NCBI GenBank assembly: GCA_037501455.1
Contig: CM074865.1
Coordinates: 3,173,001 to 3,237,000, forward strand
Length of the DNA stretch: 64,000 nt
Direction of reading: 5' to 3'
From: Lantana camara
Taxonomy: Eukaryota > Streptophyta > Magnoliopsida > Lamiales > Verbenaceae
Below are positions 1 to 10,700 of this stretch, one piece after another. Numbering within the stretch: position 1 is the stretch's first letter; each line of letters starts with the position of its first letter. A program made the translations under genes and the position numbers. A model generated the notes under the pieces. The model was not told the DNA's origin, searched no databases, and was given only the letters and a program-made list of their open reading frames with translations.

Positions 1-713
1 TTTTTATTGAATGATCGTGAATTTTTAATTGAATACAGTTGTTGTTTTTCTATCTAAGCAAAAAACATATATTAATTTAGACTATATATTTTAGTTTCTT
101 TTATTTATTGAATATATATCTATTTATGAGACTTTCTCTATCAATAATTTAAAATAAATATTTATTTATACCAATTCTTTATAAAACATCATTAATGGCA
201 GGATTGATTCATCTCTATCGTTCCATCCTTGCTAGCATTTCCTTCCTTATCCACGACTCGGAGTATTTTTATTCATATCCTAGCAATTTTATTTAATTAT
301 TTAATTATGTAAAATTATTTAATTATTTTTATTCGTATCCTAACAATTTTATATAATTATTTTTGTGTCCTTGAATCAATTATTTACCCTAATAAGTTTA
401 ATTCTTTACAGCAAATTTGTGATGCATGCACGCATTTTGTAAAATCTAATTTTAAATATCATGTCTTATTGTGTTGAAAGTATATAAATTTATTAAAACA
501 TATACCATAATATTTATATCGTGTCGTGTTTATTTCATCATGTTTACATAGCCGGTTGAGTTAGAAAATATAATTTATCGTTTTTCCCCCCTCTTGTTTC
601 CCATAGTAATATAACTCACTCTTTTCTTGCTGGATTTGTCACTAAACCCAAATTGGGAGATTCTAACAAAGCATTGCATTGGTTGGTGCAGTTCATCTTT
701 TGCTTTCTTCGTG
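1..713. other. AT-rich intergenic, no gene seen
   Basis: No coding frame of note and no recognisable element. The sequence is AT-rich with short homopolymer and ATTTAATT-type runs. Confidence 0.6.
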
Positions 714-950
714 CACTTTCAGATCGAGACTCTCCCAAATATAAATATTGAATGATCAGCTCGATCAATCAATCATAAAAAAAGCAATCAAATTTCGACA
801 CGATCATATATATTTACACGTGAAACTTGGGCCACTTTTAGATCGAGACTCTGCTGAATATAAATTTTGAGGGATCAGCTCGATCAATCAACCATCAAGA
901 AAGCAATCAAATTTTGATACGGTCATATATATTTACATGAAATTCTTATC
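714..950. repeat. Two-copy tandem repeat, unit about 119 bp
   Basis: A unit beginning CACTTT(C/T)AGATCGAGACTCT occurs at 714 and again at 833. The two copies stay aligned through a shared GATCAGCTCGATCAATCA block and end near a shared CATATATATTTACA. They differ by scattered substitutions, so the duplication is not very recent. No coding capacity is evident. Confidence 0.75.
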
Positions 951-1137
951 GTTCTTGCATGGAGGCACATGGTGGTGGGGGTGGGTTTTTTTTTTTTTTT
1001 TTTTTTTTAAAAAAACTTAAACTTTTGAAGCTCATGCATGGCTGATCCGCAATCTCTGTTTCTGTGTTATAAATTTATTAAAGTATATATCATAATATTC
1101 ATATTGCGTGGTATTTATTTCGTCTTGTTTATGAATG

Positions 1138-1276
1138 TATGTTGCACGGATACGGATACGACACGACACGGATATGACGACACGAATTTTTTTGTTAATT
1201 TCCCACGTGAGAAGTGTCGGACACGATATCCGATATAACACAACACGACAAATTGATATTTTCAGAAGTGTTGGTA
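1138..1276 (+). mobile_element. Degenerate copy of a short TIR MITE family (GCACGGATACG type)
   Basis: It shares with 3660-3834 and 9793-9963 the left end (TATG-TTGCACGGATACG), the CACGTGAGAAGTGTCGGACACG core and the ACAACACGACAAAT block. The right terminus is worn and does not read GTGCATCATA as in the other copies. It is called by homology only and no target-site duplication is visible. Confidence 0.55.
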
Positions 1277-1640
1277 TTAGAGTTACGTATAATAATAGAC
1301 AGTTGAATTAGAAAAATATAATTTTTAAAAGAAAAAAGTGGCCCAAGTTTCATGCTAGAAAAGATTTCTCGAATTGCAATGATCATAGTTTGATTTAAAA
1401 ACTCAACATTACGAAAATCAATAATGTTCAGCGAGTAACTAAGTTCTTCTACTTTGACACGAAATCTAGTTTTCAAATTTAAATAGGAAATAAGATTTTT
1501 TTTTTTTTTTCATCTCAATTTTATGCCAGACTTTGTCATAAATCGTCATCTAATATTTGTATTTGTAATATATGACTTTTTAAATTTTTTTTTTTTTTTT
1601 GGTTTTAACTAAAAAAAATGACACGTGACATATTTATAAA

Positions 1641-2658
1641 GAGTTGTTTAAATCTGTACCCCCTGTGAGATTGAATAATTACAACTCGTATTCCTTTAGA
1701 TGAAAATATTACACAACCTACCCTTCTAAGTTTGGAAAATTACAAATGAATCCATTTCAGTTTGATTTTTTACAAAGGGCTAATCACAGAAACCCCCCCA
1801 TCCTTTGGGGGTTTTGACACTTTCCCCCCTATACTTTCATTCTTGGCATTAAACCCCCTAACCTTTGAAAAATATTACACTTAACCCCTTCAAAAAATTT
1901 TGATCATCGATTTCTCCTTCGTTATAGCGACCCAATCTTCAAGACCACTGCCATCGTGTTCGTCTCTCCAAGGAGAACAATGCCCATACCCCAACCAACT
2001 TTATTGGCCGCCAAAAGCTTTGTTCATCGTGCTTCGTCTTTAACCGATGATTTCTACTTCGTCGGTTGTCGGATTTTGATTTCGAGATCATTGTTATGTT
2101 CCTTACGTCGAGAGCTTCGATTTGATGTATAATATCTACACATTTGAGATCAACTTTGTATATATTTGCTTTGTTAAAGTTTGTTACAAGGGGTTAAGTG
2201 TGATATTTTTCAAAGGTTAGGGGGTTTAATGCCAAAAATAAAAGAATAGGGGGGAAAGTGCCAAAACCCCCAAAGGATAGGGGGGTTTTTGTGATTAGCC
2301 CTTTTACAAAATCATTTTTGAATTGACTATATATCACCACTAATTAGTCCCTCATAGCAACTCACACATCATTCTCAAGTGATAGACACGTAATTTATAA
2401 ATTTTTTTGGAGGATCAATACATGATTCGTTTGTAAACTGATATTCATAATGACTTTTTTTTTCCTCAATTAGCGGCGAGAAACTAATTAGTGGTGAAAT
2501 ATAATCAATTTAAAAAAAAAACTCGTGAAAAATTCTATCGGAATGGGTTCATTTGTAAGTTTTCACACTTAAAAGGGTAGGTTGTGTAATATTTTCATTT
2601 AAGGGGGTATAAGTTGTAATTACCTAATCTCGTAAGGGGTTTAGATGTAAAAATACTC
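1641..2658. mobile_element. TIR element interrupted by a second TIR element
   Basis: About 120 bp at the left (GAGTTGTTTAAATCTGTACC onward) recurs inverted at the right (ending ATCTAAACCCC... when read on the minus strand). Shared blocks include AATTACAAC, GAAAATATTACACAAC and CATTTGTAA. The arms enclose the separate element at 1777-2301. No clear target-site duplication was found, so superfamily is unassigned; the arm length would suit a Mutator-like MITE. No coding capacity. Confidence 0.65.
1777..2301. mobile_element. Mutator-like MITE with 9-bp target duplication
   Basis: Terminal inverted repeats start GGGCTAATCACA and end TGTGATTAGCCC, and inversion continues inward about 100 bp through C-rich and G-rich tracts. 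The flanks are TTTTACAAA at 1768-1776 and again at 2302-2310, a perfect 9-bp duplication, which is diagnostic of Mutator-like insertion. The 525-bp element lies inside the arms of the element at 1641-2658. The centre (about 1910-2160) is less AT-rich and could be captured sequence, but I do not recognise it. Confidence 0.85.
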
Positions 2659-3659
2659 TATTGGTGGTGGGTATAAAATATACACATTAATTGTATTTTT
2701 TTCAAAAACTACCAAAAAAATCAGTTTAGATGGCGGTATGTTACAAATGCGAAAATCGAATGAAGTTGGTAATAAAAGTTTATAGGATGGTAAATTGTAA
2801 AAAGAGGTAAAGTTCGTGTGACAAAAAATCTTTTACCCATTTGAATATATATTATCATATCGTATTATATTGTATCGGATGTTTATATCATTATATTTAT
2901 ATTATATTTAACTCAATTTTTATATTTAATATTATATCCAACACGTTATATAACACACTTTAAATGATATTTTAAAATAAAATTGATTATCATCTTATTA
3001 TTAATTCTGAAAATGATCTTCATGTGGTCATTTAAATTTAATTATTAGTCAAAGAAAGTGTGTGATTTTCCAAGATCTTTATATTTTTCTAGGCTTAAAA
3101 GCAGTAATAATGGTGGCTGTTATTAATTACGTATTTGTGGGCGTGGTTAGTCACCTAATTAGCTCCACCTTTTGACTTTTACTAATCATCAACATCTTTA
3201 ATTCTTAATTAAAATTTAGCCTCTAAACTTCCACGAGTGTCCCCACATTTCATGTTCAAACTTCAAATCTTACAATATCAAAATAATCACATCATTTCTT
3301 AGATCATTCAAAATACATTATTAGCATTTAGCGGTAAACATTTACGACTCTGAGCAGATCAGTTATCGCTTCATAACTTAAAATTAATAAAGAAAAACTC
3401 GCATCCACATCGATTAATACCTAAAAATTGATCGATTTATGATAATATTTTTAGATTTTTCATGAGAAAAGTTATTCACAAATAAACACAAATTTCCATG
3501 ACCTATTGAAACATTTTTTATGAATTTTAGGGTAAATAATTGAAATAGCACAATATTTGAAAATCTATTTTTACTAAATTAACTTAGAAATACCTATAAT
3601 AATAATAATAATAGCTCAATAAATAGTCACCCTATGTGTCATTTTACCTAGGTGATGTA
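2659..3659. other. Intergenic, no gene seen
   Basis: AT-rich sequence with no supported coding frame. There is a short AAT trinucleotide run near 3598-3612. Confidence 0.55.
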
Positions 3660-3834
3660 CTATGATGCACGGACACGAACATGATGATATGGATACGACA
3701 CGATATGGTACGGTAACACGGATTTTTCATTGAATTTTTCACATGAGAAGTGTCGGACACGATGTTAGAAATGAGTATCCGACACGACACTATACTACAA
3801 CATAATATTTTTAGAAGTGTTTGTGCATCATAAA
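3660..3834 (+). mobile_element. 175-bp TIR MITE (TATGATGCACGG family)
   Basis: The left end TATGATGCACGGACACG is mirrored by the right end GTGTTTGTGCATCATA. The interior has the family core GAGAAGTGTCGGACACG and ACGACAC repeats. TGATGTA lies on both sides (3653-3659 and 3835-3841), a candidate 7-bp target duplication. Full-length relatives lie at 9793-9963 and a worn one at 1138-1276. It is non-coding. Confidence 0.75.
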
Positions 3835-3971
3835 TGATGTATGAGTTGAATAACATCGGTTCTTTTGATTGAAAAGTCTAGGCCAATTGACCCCACTAGT
3901 GCCGGCCCAACATAAAGAAAGCTTTATATTTGAAATGTCATGTCAATTTACCAAGTATTGAAGTGAAACTT

Positions 3972-4512
3972 GGTAGATTATTATAGAGACTATCAATTTA
4001 TCCGATTTCAGATCTGATTTTATTGAACCGAGCTAATTATATGAATAAGTATAAAACGATCTTTATCATGTTATATTAGTTTGGATGAATCGAGTTCGGG
4101 TTAGAACTACAGTATAATTAAGCGCTAGAATTTCAATTATCATACTCTAGTCAGTAGATTATTATAGATCATCAATATATTCAAGTTCCAATATGGTTCA
4201 TCGAATCGAACAAATCATATGGTCAAGTGTAAAATAATCTTTCTATCATTCTAGTAGTTTGGACGAATCAGATTCGAAATAGAATTACCTTACTATTAAA
4301 CCCTAAAATTTCAGTTATTGTATACTACTCGATAGATTATTATAGATCATACAAGTTACTTAAGTCCAGATCTGATTTGATCGAACCGAACTAATCATAT
4401 GAACAAGTGCAAAACGACCTTCCTTTCATTCTAATGATTCGAGTGAATCAGGTTCGGATTAGGATTACCTTATAATTAAACCCTAAAACTTCAATTATTT
4501 GTACACTTAATT
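3972..4512. repeat. Three tandem copies of a roughly 180-bp unit
   Basis: Units start with TAGATTATTATAGA at about 3974, 4155 and 4333. Each contains a TCGAACCGAACTAATCATATG-like block, an AAACGA(C/T)CTT block, a GA(A/G)TCA/GGTTCG block and an AAACCCTAAAA(T/C)TTCA block. The periods are about 181 and 178 bp. Copies are diverged and not coding. Confidence 0.75.
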
Positions 4513-4632
4513 GCTATTTACATACAGCTTAGTTGGGTGAACCATTCACCAAGTTGATGCTACATTATTTGGGCAAAATCTTTTGCTTTAACAATTTAAC
4601 TTAACATTTTAATTTTTTAATGAGCCTTACAA

Positions 4633-5270
4633 TAGGGCTGTCAACGGGTCGGATTCAGACCGGATCAGGAGATTCCGGATTCGAATCCAATAAGAGAACC
4701 CGATAAACGGATCCGAGTCCGAATCTTATAGGATTCGGATTCATTAATTTTGAATCCATACATAATCGGGTCGGATAAGATCCGACCCTATTAGCAATAA
4801 AATTCATTTTTTTTAAATAACAAATTTGATAAAAAAAAAATAAATATAATTACATAATATTTAATAAATAAATAATTGTTATTTAATGAATTATTTGATA
4901 GTTTTGTTTATATTTATTTAAAATAGGTTAATTTGAATTTATTAATAAAAGAAAATATACACTTTTAGAGTAAAAATTTTCAATTTTATTATTGTTTAAA
5001 GTGATAAATATGTGAAATTTTTAATTTTAATCATTTTACTTAATATTATGTACTAGTAAATAATTTACTTAATTATATATTATATATAATATCGGATTCG
5101 GATTCTTAGCCGATCGGATTCTTTAAATCTATATTTGCTCCATTTATTTCGGATAACGAATATTTATAATCGGATATGATCCATCGGACATTTTCATCGG
5201 ACGAATATGCTAAAATTCGGATCGGATTCGGGCCGGATTCGGATTAAAATCCGACCCATTGACAGCCCTA
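4633..5270. mobile_element. TIR element, TAGGGCTGTCAA ends (hAT-like)
   Basis: The left end TAGGGCTGTCAACGGGTCGG pairs with the right end CCGACCCATTGACAGCCCTA. Both subterminal regions are rich in CGGATTCGGAT motifs in opposite orientation. The 638-bp body is AT-rich and non-coding. An exact 8-bp target duplication is not clear (CTTACAAT and CTAACAAT lie near the two ends), so hAT assignment rests on end sequence only. Confidence 0.7.
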
Positions 5271-5537
5271 CGCTAACAATTCTTTCTAAATTATATTTTG
5301 GGCCATATATCCTGACACGAGCCCAAACACCACCCAGCTTAATGCTTAATTGGTTTACATATTGAACCTGGACCATTACTTTATTGTAATTTGTAAATAC
5401 TAAATTATATGGGCTGATTTAAGGCCCATTTATGAGTAAAATATGACCATCGGTCCAAATATGGTCCATAGCTTTCCTAATAAACAATGCAAGCCTCATT
5501 TAGGACTTTTGGGCTGAGATTCACTAAAATATGCTAA

Positions 5538-5977
5538 AATGTAAATGGATCGAGTCGAGCCAAGCCGAGCCGAGTCGAGTGTCCCATTACTCTTGTTTGG
5601 GCCATAGGAAAATAGGAAATTCGGCCAGGCCCACTAATATTATTCAAGCCTACATTATATTCCAGTTTTTGTGATCTGACTTGAGCTTCGAGGGTCAATG
5701 CCGAAAACATCTCCATCTTGTCCCTCTTACGTGGTGTGAGTATTTGTTAATTAGTTGGGAGATCGCGTATCGCTGCTAGTGGAATTAGAAGTGGTATGAA
5801 AGGGTCGATCCAAACGTCGTATCAGACTCAAAAATTCAAGCTGGATTTACTCGAACCACATAAATCCAGCTTGAATTTAAAATCCTTCCCGACGAGCTAA
5901 GGAAACAAGGCCTAAGCTTGAGCTTGAGTATCAATTCGTGAAGTCCGATAGCGGGCTCGACTCGTTTATATCCCTAC
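5538..5977. mobile_element. Decayed TIR element, possible hAT-type MITE
   Basis: GTAAATGGATCGAGTCGAGCC on the left is roughly the inverse of GGCTCGACTCGTTTATATCCCTAC on the right. The interior carries GAGCT/AGCTC-rich stretches and the perfect hairpin at 5832-5878. Ends are worn and no target duplication was identified. Confidence 0.4.
5832..5878. repeat. Perfect 18-bp hairpin
   Basis: Arms AAATTCAAGCTGGATTTA and TAAATCCAGCTTGAATTT are perfect reverse complements with an 11-nt loop. It lies within the decayed element at 5538-5977. Confidence 0.85.
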
Positions 5978-7610
5978 CTCAGCTAATATAATACTCATGT
6001 ATACATATGGATTAGATGGATGAAAAGCCAAAAGCCTCTATCATATTAAGGATGCATCTAATCCCATGCCAATTGTCATATGCAACCATTTGATGAGAAC
6101 ATAGGATTCCCAAAAGACAAAGATTTTCACGTGAAATCCACAAGCCTAAGTCGATAAGATAGTGACACGAATTTGATAAAACGAAACTCTTTGATGAAAG
6201 TTGAAACTATGCTTCAACATCACATGACATGCTTCTCTAATAATCTTGGATATGAACAACACAAATTGGGCAACCCATGTTCTTCACAAATCATTGCCAA
6301 TATTGTTTGTTGTCGCATCAAACACTCAACATGATCATGAGAAAACATCAATACAAAACTTATATGATAATAAAGAAGTTCTAGATAGGATAGAGTTCGA
6401 CCCGAATGTTACTGTTAGATATCGATCGAGCACAAGTATTAGCCCGCAACTACTGTGTACTTCAAAAGAAATTTGATAATCGATTACAAGATAAATGAAA
6501 CAGACCCTTCCCTTGATAATGGATTTCTTGAATCGGGTTATTATTAAAACTCTTCCAATCAATAATATCTGCGACCCGTCTTCCTGACCTAAAGTTGCAT
6601 ATTGGGTCCTCTAATAACTTATATTACAATGGGATGGCCCATAGTTTTTCACTTTTTATTCTTTTGGAGCTTTGCTACTAAAAATATTCAAGAACAAATG
6701 ATCAAATCCAAGGGGATGACCCACAAGATTTGTCTTGTAAAGGCCAAGTACAATGTAATAGAAACTAAGTAGAGAGAGTTTACTCCATTTCTCAAGTTCC
6801 CTAAAAGAGGACAACTCCATGTGCAAAATTGGTTTTGGATCAATGTTCTCAAATTAAATTAATACTAGCTTCAAATTAAATTAATCATTATGCATAGATT
6901 AAATATTAAATTATTTCCTATCTTGTAATGTTCGAGCAATATTACCTCATGAGCTCGGAGCAAATTAGACGAAGCACGTATTATTACCATTCAGTTCTAA
7001 AAACACGACAAGACTCTACATTTATCTAGTTTTAAGGGAAACAACGAGAAGAATTCTAGTTTATATTTGGTTTGATCGAATTCAACGAATTAAAAAGACT
7101 CTATTACACTTACCATTTGATTTGTTATTTTTTTTAAATTTTTTACAAACTTCACGGCAAGTGTGGAACACTCGTCCCCTTGTTATTTCAATTTGATCGA
7201 GTCAAGCTCGAACTAGAATTACAGTCAAATGACAACCGCTCTCACCGGCCCTCCTCGCTACTTTTTTTCTCATATGTAATCTAAATTATTTTCATAATCA
7301 TCTATATACATGTATGTGGAAAGGGTGATAGGCAAACAAACAAAATTACTCAACAAGAATTCAAGAAAAAATATATATATTTCTCTCTTATGTAACCCTT
7401 CGGATTTGACAATAAATTCAAGATTCAAACTATAATCAACATACAAAATATTACAATACATATATAATTTCCCTGTCACTGTCAGCAATGTCTTCAGTAA
7501 ATAATTTTGAAGATCATCAAACGAATAAACAAATGAACAAACAAAACAAACGAATAAACTCGTGTTTTGGATTCTAGCAACTTATTACCATCTTCGTTCA
7601 TCATCATAAA
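5978..7610. other. Intergenic downstream of the ERF gene
   Basis: No gene is supported. The short open frames here (for example 6246-6476 plus) have no recognisable family features. The last few hundred bases are 3' flank of the minus-strand ERF gene. Confidence 0.5.
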
Positions 7611-8309
7611 TCAGCAGAAGCTCCAGAGACGTATATCACCATCCTCATAGCAATCCTCCATCATCATCATCGAGGGATCAAAGAACACCCCGTTGATCAT
7701 CTCATTGTACTTCGGGGATTCGAAGTTGTACCACGACGAAGGCCCGTCCTCAAACGGCGTCGTCGCGGCGGCTAACGAAATGAGATCATCCTCAAGATTG
7801 CAGCTGATACTAGGGTTTGAAGCCGACGACGACAGAGACGGAGACAACGACGACGAAAGGTTCGAACAATCATCGTTCGACGATAATGAAGAACTCGAGA
7901 ATGGAGATTGTGGGCTCGGGTTATACTTCGGTTGTTCATCAAAAAGGGAGAGATTGTTGTTGCTCGCAGCGGCTGCAGCTGCAACTTTTTGGATAGTTTT
8001 GGGGGTCATATTGATATTAGGGTTGAATTCAGGGGTGTTGAGGAGAATTTTTTCTGAGGATTGTGGGAAGTTGAGATTTGCAGAGGGGCCCTTGAGGCAT
8101 AAAAGTGCTGCATCATAGGCCCTTGCAGCAGCTTCTGCTGTTGAATATGACCCCAACCAAATTCTTGTTTTTTGATTTGGTGCCCTAATTTCAGACACCC
8201 ATGATCCCCAACTCCTCATTCTTACACCCTTGTACTTCTTCTTGCAATTCTTTGACGACGACGGCGGCGACGACGATGAGGTGTTTTTCGTAATTTCAGC
8301 CTTCACCAT
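7611..8309 (-). CDS. ERF/DREB-type AP2 transcription factor (group II, ERF014-like)
   Basis: Nuclear DNA-binding protein of 232 aa in a single exon. One AP2/ERF domain spans residues 25-82: [18 protein letters not shown] begins the beta-sheet part, then [18 protein letters not shown], ending LNFP. Only one AP2 domain is present, so this is ERF/DREB rather than AP2 or RAV. The WVSEIRAP and WLGSYSTAE wording and the short C-terminal LWSF motif match the ERF012/013/014-like DREB subgroup; exact orthology is inferred, not shown. Flanking regions are low-complexity Ser/Pro/Asn, with poly-Ala at about 109-114 and an acidic tail ([14 protein letters not shown]) that could be an activation region. 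Start: the first ATG in frame, after a CT-rich leader. Intact, with typical length. Confidence 0.93.
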   Translation of the reverse strand: MVKAEITKNTSSSSPPSSSKNCKKKYKGVRMRSWGSWVSEIRAPNQKTRIWLGSYSTAEAAARAYDAALLCLKGPSANLNFPQSSEKILLNTPEFNPNINMTPKTIQKVAAAAAASNNNLSLFDEQPKYNPSPQSPFSSSSLSSNDDCSNLSSSLSPSLSSSASNPSISCNLEDDLISLAAATTPFEDGPSSWYNFESPKYNEMINGVFFDPSMMMMEDCYEDGDIRLWSFC

Positions 8310-8587
8310 TTCTTAGAAAAAGTTTTGGTGATTTGATTCTAAAATCCAACTCGAATACAAAATAACTATGGGATATTAAGAGGAAAGAAAGAAAGAAAGA
8401 AGTTGAAGCGGGAAGTGATGAGTACGATAATACTTCGATGGAACTCGTTTGATTCGACTCGAACTCAGAATAAATGTAATTTTGAGGAAAAAGGGATAAA
8501 AATAAAGTGTGATTGTACCCTTTTTGTTATGTTCTTTTTGGTTTTTGAAATGGGAAGAAGTGATAGTGGGAAGAGGGGTTTGAGTGG

Positions 8588-8596
8588 TATTTATAG
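8588..8596 (-). promoter_or_regulatory. Probable TATA box of the ERF gene
   Basis: Read on the minus strand the sequence is CTATAAATA, about 280 bp upstream of the ERF start codon. A GAAA-repeat tract at 8384-8400 becomes a CT-rich stretch in the predicted 5' UTR, as is common in plant leaders. Position of transcription start is inferred. Confidence 0.55.
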
Positions 8597-8609
8597 ATAT
8601 ATGGGGTGA

Positions 8610-9792
8610 TGTTAGTCAAGAATAGTTAATGTCAATATGTAGGTATGGATTACAGATATTTTCCAGAATATTTTTTTTTAAAAATAATAATTAGAGTATG
8701 ATGTCCTTACTTCACATGACAACTACTTCATTTATTATAATTAACCTGCTCTTTTCCTAAAGAAAATTATTAGTTTTGTGAATTGACTACCTTTTTTCTT
8801 CTTTTTTTTAATAATAATAATAATTATTATTATTATAATAAAGTTTTTGTAATGAAATTAAAAGGAGAAATAAATTAAAAAATAGAAAACAGCCCTTTTT
8901 ATCATGATTCAAGAAGATTTAATTAATATTCATTAATTCTTCAAAATCACATAAGAAATTAAATGGAATTTTTCCAAAGAAAAGATTTCAAACTTTTAAC
9001 CTTAGTGAGTCGTAATTAAATTTTGGCCCACGTGAATATGTCACATATAATTATAACTTAAAGTTGTTACTAATTAAACTTATCATATATATTTATTTAT
9101 ATATATTATATTGTCCATAATTCATGATATCTGAGAAATCTGCAGAATAATGGAGTGTTACAAATAGAAGCAGAAGATTCCACATCAGAAGCAGCTTCCA
9201 GGATTCTTCAGTATGCTTGTAGGAGTGTACTTTTATGAATATAAAATCCAATTTTTAAATTAAAAATAAAATAAAATAAAATTCAGAAACTTAAAATTGT
9301 CATTAATTAAGGTTATAAGAACACAGCTGGTGCATATCTGTCATGCATGGAACTCTCTAAAAACGCGTTTCTATCTTCTTTTATGTGTCTCTTTCTCTTT
9401 TATTTTCAATTCCTTCATCATATGATGTGATCAATATTTATTTTAAATTAAATGTGTTAAATTAACTGACGTCGCCTGCATGAATTGACTTTCTGTAAAT
9501 ACATACCCCTTCTCGTGTGTGTATATATATATATGTGTGTATATAGCAGCTGACATGCATGGGATAAGATTTTTGAGGTACTTCGTGTTATGTCGTGTAC
9601 TCGTGTATTGTATTATATGGGATATTTATTATGAGATATTATTGTAATTGTATTGTGGTGGTATTTCCCGTATTTATAAGCCATATTTTGTGAAAAAAGA
9701 ATTGATGATTAATGAGTAATCGTGAGTGTTGTGTTGTTCTTTGCTTCTTTTAGTCGATTGACTCTTAGGCAGTGACTAATAGTGTGTTTTAA
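8610..9792. other. ERF upstream region and intergenic, no gene seen
   Basis: AT-rich, with an AAT/ATT palindromic run near 8810-8840 and a TATATG/TGTG run near 9518-9545. ERF enhancers would lie here, but I can name no specific site with confidence. Confidence 0.5.
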
Positions 9793-9963
9793 GTTATGAT
9801 GCATGGATACGATGATACGGATACGATATAATACGGATATGGCGATACAAAAATTTTTTTGAATTTTTTACGTGAAGAGTGTCGGACACGTTGTCCGACA
9901 TTACACAACACAACACAACTCGACAAAATAATATTTTAAAAAGTGTTCGTGCATCATATATAG
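9793..9963 (+). mobile_element. 171-bp TIR MITE (TATGATGCACGG family)
   Basis: TATGATGCATGGATACG at the left is mirrored by GTGTTCGTGCATCATA at the right. The core contains GAGTGTCGGACACG and ACAACACAAC. GTTTTAA at 9786-9792 and 9964-9970 is a candidate 7-bp target duplication. It is the same family as 3660-3834. Confidence 0.75.
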
Positions 9964-10123
9964 GTTTTAATTGTATTTTCGTTGGTTGTTATTAATTTGA
10001 CTCTTAATTGTATTGTTGTAATGATAATGAAAAGAAACGCATTTATAAGTAATAATGTTAACAATTTTGTACTAATTTGTTCCTACTTTATAATAATAAT
10101 TTTGTTGGTTTTGATAATTATCT

Positions 10124-10229
10124 AGCCCTAGGTTCAGTTCAAATATGTATATAAGGCTAAAAGACTCATATCATCAAGCCCTAGGTTTAGTTCAAATATG
10201 TATATAAGGCTAAAAGACTCAAATCATCA
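10124..10229. repeat. 53-bp perfect-period tandem duplication
   Basis: Two adjacent 53-bp units begin AGCCCTAGGTT(C/T)AGTTCAAA and differ at only about two positions. They sit at the edge of the LTR-like stretch that follows. Confidence 0.9.
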
Positions 10230-10700
10230 AATTAGTACTATAAGGCGATTAAGTTAGTTCCGAATACACAAACAGGTCCCGATTATGGAGTACAGGTGAG
10301 TTCGGAGAAGCATCTTGGCCATCATAGCGAACAGATAATTGAGACGACCTGATTCAGAGTTTCAAAATAGACAAGATACTAGCAGATCTGATAGACGATC
10401 AAAATAAATCGGATAGAAGATCATGCATCATGAACAATAACAGATGAAAATGTGCATAACTAGACTAGGGAAGAATCTAGATCTCGAAACCCTATAAATG
10501 TGACCCTTGATCCGGAGACTCTGTAGATATGATCTTTAAGATATAACAATTCAAGCAATTGATCTGATTTCTCTCGATTATCCCATCTAATACTCTGGCT
10601 TACTACGATAAATCTTGAGAAAAGACGGGGTAATCCTCTAGTTTACATGCATTTTTGCCTGAACACAATAGAAATAATCCTTTAGTTTACATGCATTTTG
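10230..10700 (+). repeat. LTR-like stretch, possible solo LTR
   Basis: The text resembles a plant retrotransposon LTR: a TATA-like CCTATAAATGTGACCC near 10490, then TTCAAGCAATTGATCTGATTTCTCTC, and a short internal direct repeat (AATCCT(C/T)TAGTTTACATGCATTTT) at about 10631 and 10676. I could not fix TG...CA ends or a target duplication, so this is tentative. Confidence 0.3.

Noticed and set aside
6246..6476. 76-aa plus-strand frame
   Set aside because: No domain, no codon or splice support; overlaps an equally good minus-strand frame.
7693..8118. 141-aa open frame antisense to the ERF gene
   Set aside because: It is the complement of the AP2/Ser-rich coding sequence; composition mirrors the real gene and no independent signal exists.
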